DNA of 64,000 nt, taken from Metaphire vulgaris. Lineage: Eukaryota; Annelida; Clitellata; Crassiclitellata; Megascolecidae. The notes below the pieces were generated by a model. That model ran no database searches. It had not been told where the DNA came from and worked only from the letters and a program-made list of their open reading frames with translations. Location of the stretch: NCBI GenBank assembly GCA_018105865.1, contig CM030859.1, positions 4,702,343-4,766,342 of the forward strand, given 5' to 3'. Below, one piece after another: positions 61,742 through 64,000 of this stretch (its first letter is position 1; each line of letters begins with the position of its first letter). Made by a program: the position numbers and the translations under genes.

Positions 61742-61762
61742 CATCATCATCATCATCATCAT
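61687..61762. repeat. (GAT)n/(ATC)n inverted microsatellite
   Basis: Perfect (GAT)n runs into (CAT)n at 61,740, so the right part can pair with the left as a hairpin. It gives artefactual frames on both strands. It sits at the 3' end of the minus-strand LINE. Confidence 0.95.
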
Positions 61763-63520
61763 AGTTGCAGTCTGCCAGCTCATTATAGCAGCAATAGCTA
61801 GACAAGAAACTTATCCATTTGTCTTTTTCCATTGTTAGTCTCTTTCCATAGATTACTGATATCTGGTATCTTTCAAAGTCTTCTTTTGATGTTATCAACC
61901 CACTTTATTCTGGGTCTTCCTTTTTTTGCCTTCTTTATATGCGTAGAGTGCTTTATATGGGAGTCTGTTGTCTTTCATTCTATTTACATGTCTGTGCCAT
62001 CTAAGCCTTCTTTTGATTTTATCTATTGTCTCTTGCATTCCAAGTCTTTTTCTGATGTCTTCACTTCTTATTCTTTGTAGTCGGCTTACTCCCAAGATCT
62101 TTGCAAGTAGCCCATTGCTGCCGCTGATCGTTTTAAGACCCATGTTTCTGATCCATATAGTATTTGTGGTGCAATGAAAGTGGTAAATATTTGAATTTTG
62201 CTGCGGATTTTTATTTAATTTGCATTCCAAATATGCCTATTAGTCCCTTGGCTGCTCCCTTTTTAATATCTTGTTTGTGTCTACATTACATGTAGTTTCT
62301 CCTCCTATATGTAAACTTATTTACTTGTTCTATGCTATTTCCTTCTAATGATATGTGTATATTTTTCTCTCTCTTTCTGTTGACTATCATGGTTTTAGTT
62401 TTTTCTGCATTAACTCTGAGTCCAGATCTTTTTGCTTGTTTGATTTACTTGATCTGTGAGCCCTTGTAATCCTCAAGCATTATCTGCGAGTAGGCTCACA
62501 TCATCTGCAAATTTTAGGACTTATATATTTTCTCCACTACAGTTCACTCCAATGCTTAGGTCCTCAGTTGCTATTTTAAAGATTACTTCTAGGATTACCA
62601 CGAAGAGAGATAGGGATAGCATGCATCCCTGTCTATATTCCCAACTTCTGTCTTAAACCATTCTGATAGGTCTTTATCAACTTTAACTGCACTTTCCATT
62701 TTCTTGTATATTGCTTGTATTAGGCTTATTAGTTTTTCTTCTATGCCAATAGTTCCCATAGCCTACCATAAGCCTTAATCCCATACTGAGTCAAAAGCCT
62801 GTTTATAGTACATGAAATAGATGCATTAAGTTTTATTTGCTTCTGTATATTTTTCTATCAGTTGTCTTAATGCAAAGAGTTGGTCTATGGTACTTCTTCC
62901 TGGCTTAAATCCCGCTTGTTCTTCTCTCATTACCTTCTCTATGTAACTACTGATTCTTTTCTGTACAACCCTTGTGAAGAATTTTCCTGGGATACTTAGC
63001 AAAGTTATTCCTCTATAACTATTGCATACTTCTTTGTCTCCTTTTCCTTTATATATATATTGATATGATGATTCCTTTTGCCCAGTCATCTGACACTGTC
63101 TCTGTGTAGTAGATAGATTAGTTCCTACGGTTAATTAGTTCATAGTTTGCGCATCTAGAGGGTGTCAATATTAGAGTTAGGGTTAAATTTTTTAACCTAA
63201 CCTCACCCTAACCCTTTACCCTAACCCTGGTGCGCAAATTCCTAGTGCGCAAACTCCCAGGTGGCAAACTTGGTATACCGTTTATCAATGCTTTTACCAA
63301 GTTGGTATATTATCAATGCCAAGGGCTTTATTTTTCTCGAGTTCTTTAACTGCCTGTTTTAGTTCCTCTTTCATGAGGTTGGATGATGTCTCTTGAAGAT
63401 TCATACTCAGTATTTCTTGAAGAACTGTCAAGTCCGTCTCATTTTGGTATGCATATAATTCTTCAAAGTACTCTCTCTCTCTCCATCTGCCTGTTATTTC
63501 CATGTTATAGGCATCACTTA
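61763..63520 (-). pseudogene. RTE-like LINE, interrupted and frameshifted
   Basis: In minus order: KQAVKELEKNKALGIDNIP (63,340-63,294), an inserted inverted-repeat element, then YKGKGDKEVCNSYRGITLLS, EEQAGFKPGRSTIDQLFALR (RT fingers), degraded palm, and RRLRWHRHVNRMKDNRLPYK at the C-terminus. The reading frame is broken many times. Confidence 0.75.
63143..63255. repeat. second inverted-repeat element with telomere-like core
   Basis: TAGTTTGCGCATCTAG (63,143-63,158) is inverted in CTAGTGCGCAAACT (63,242-63,255). The core is GAGTTAGGGTTAA, AACCTAACCTCACCCTAACC and TTTACCCTAACCC. It interrupts a LINE reading frame on the minus strand. Confidence 0.6.
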
Positions 63521-64000
63521 CAGGTAGTTTTTACTTCCTGTATACATTTCCTGAATTCTGTTGGTATTGTAGTTGTTATGTACTGTATATTTCTTTTTCA
63601 TTTGGGAGAAAGTAATGTACAAATAAACTTTGCCCTTATATTTCCTTGTATGTCCATCCATCACAGTGTCCTACTTAATAATATGACAGGACAGGCACCC
63701 AGCATGCTATCTGTGCTGTTTAAGGCAATACTTCAATTGTAACCCAACATCATGAATACCTGCAGTATGTGCCTGACCTATATGCCAATGGAGGGGAGCA
63801 AAATCTCCATAAAAGATACAGGTAACAGACATCAAACAAAACAATGAGAGAAACATCAAGGAACTGAATAATGAATGCTTGCCTAAGGCAAGCACCTAAA
63901 ATTTCATTATGCTACGTTGGCTTCTCTCCAAGAGAGAACTAAGACCAATTGAAACCAGTGTTTATTCCATTACCATAAGGTAGAGAAGTCCAAACACAAG

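Noticed and set aside
63707..63895. 62-codon minus-strand frame with CIFYGDFAPLHWHIG
   Set aside because: Considered as the missing GFLD exon because it ends with a Tyr-Cys-like LKYC, but it lacks the FCG, NMH and GKW positions.

Overview
This is eukaryotic nuclear DNA, AT-rich, intron-rich and full of decayed transposons and microsatellites. Two conserved animal genes lie head to tail on the minus strand, with an intact-looking U2 snRNA gene on the plus strand between them. The animal is probably a non-vertebrate deuterostome. That guess rests on vertebrate-like exon and domain order in both genes, a U2 RNA with the extra A in its 5' region that I recall from fly U2, and an APP homologue without a Kunitz domain. 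I cannot name the species; an echinoderm-like genome is only a guess.

Layout: 1-14.5 kb is intergenic and repeat-filled. It holds short inverted-repeat transposons, a 789-bp hAT-like element with an exact 8-bp duplication, a dead RTE-like LINE (9.58-10.9 kb), a CR1/L2-like LINE 3' end (11.5-12.5 kb), 5S- and tRNA-headed SINEs, and telomere-like DNA inside an inverted-repeat element. From 32,991 down to 14,594 on the minus strand runs COG5, a subunit of the conserved oligomeric Golgi complex: 20 coding exons with every splice phase compatible, 767 complete codons plus one split codon, the 5' end missing. U2 snRNA is at 34,931-35,117. From 49,665 down to 37,422 on the minus strand runs an amyloid precursor protein (APP) homologue: nine exons, 587 codons, covering the second half of the growth-factor-like domain through the C-terminal GYENPTY tail. 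The signal-peptide and first GFLD exons were not found. The remaining 50-64 kb (probable APP 5' intron or upstream DNA) holds LINE fragments, a 5S-SINE, a tRNA-SINE and microsatellites.

The two genes act in separate processes: COG5 in retrograde tethering at the Golgi, APP as a type I membrane adhesion/signalling protein. Main observations: the APP acidic region is placed between E2 and the membrane instead of between E1 and E2; the expected copper-ligand histidines are absent; COG5 has one GC-AG intron and a decayed, acceptor-less copy of an exon fused to a retroelement; 5S- and tRNA-headed SINEs share a core hairpin with two compensatory base-pair changes; and an expanded microsatellite sits at a LINE tail. 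I found no convincing undescribed multi-gene system. Exon models were built by eye from homology plus splice signals and phase, without a search tool.
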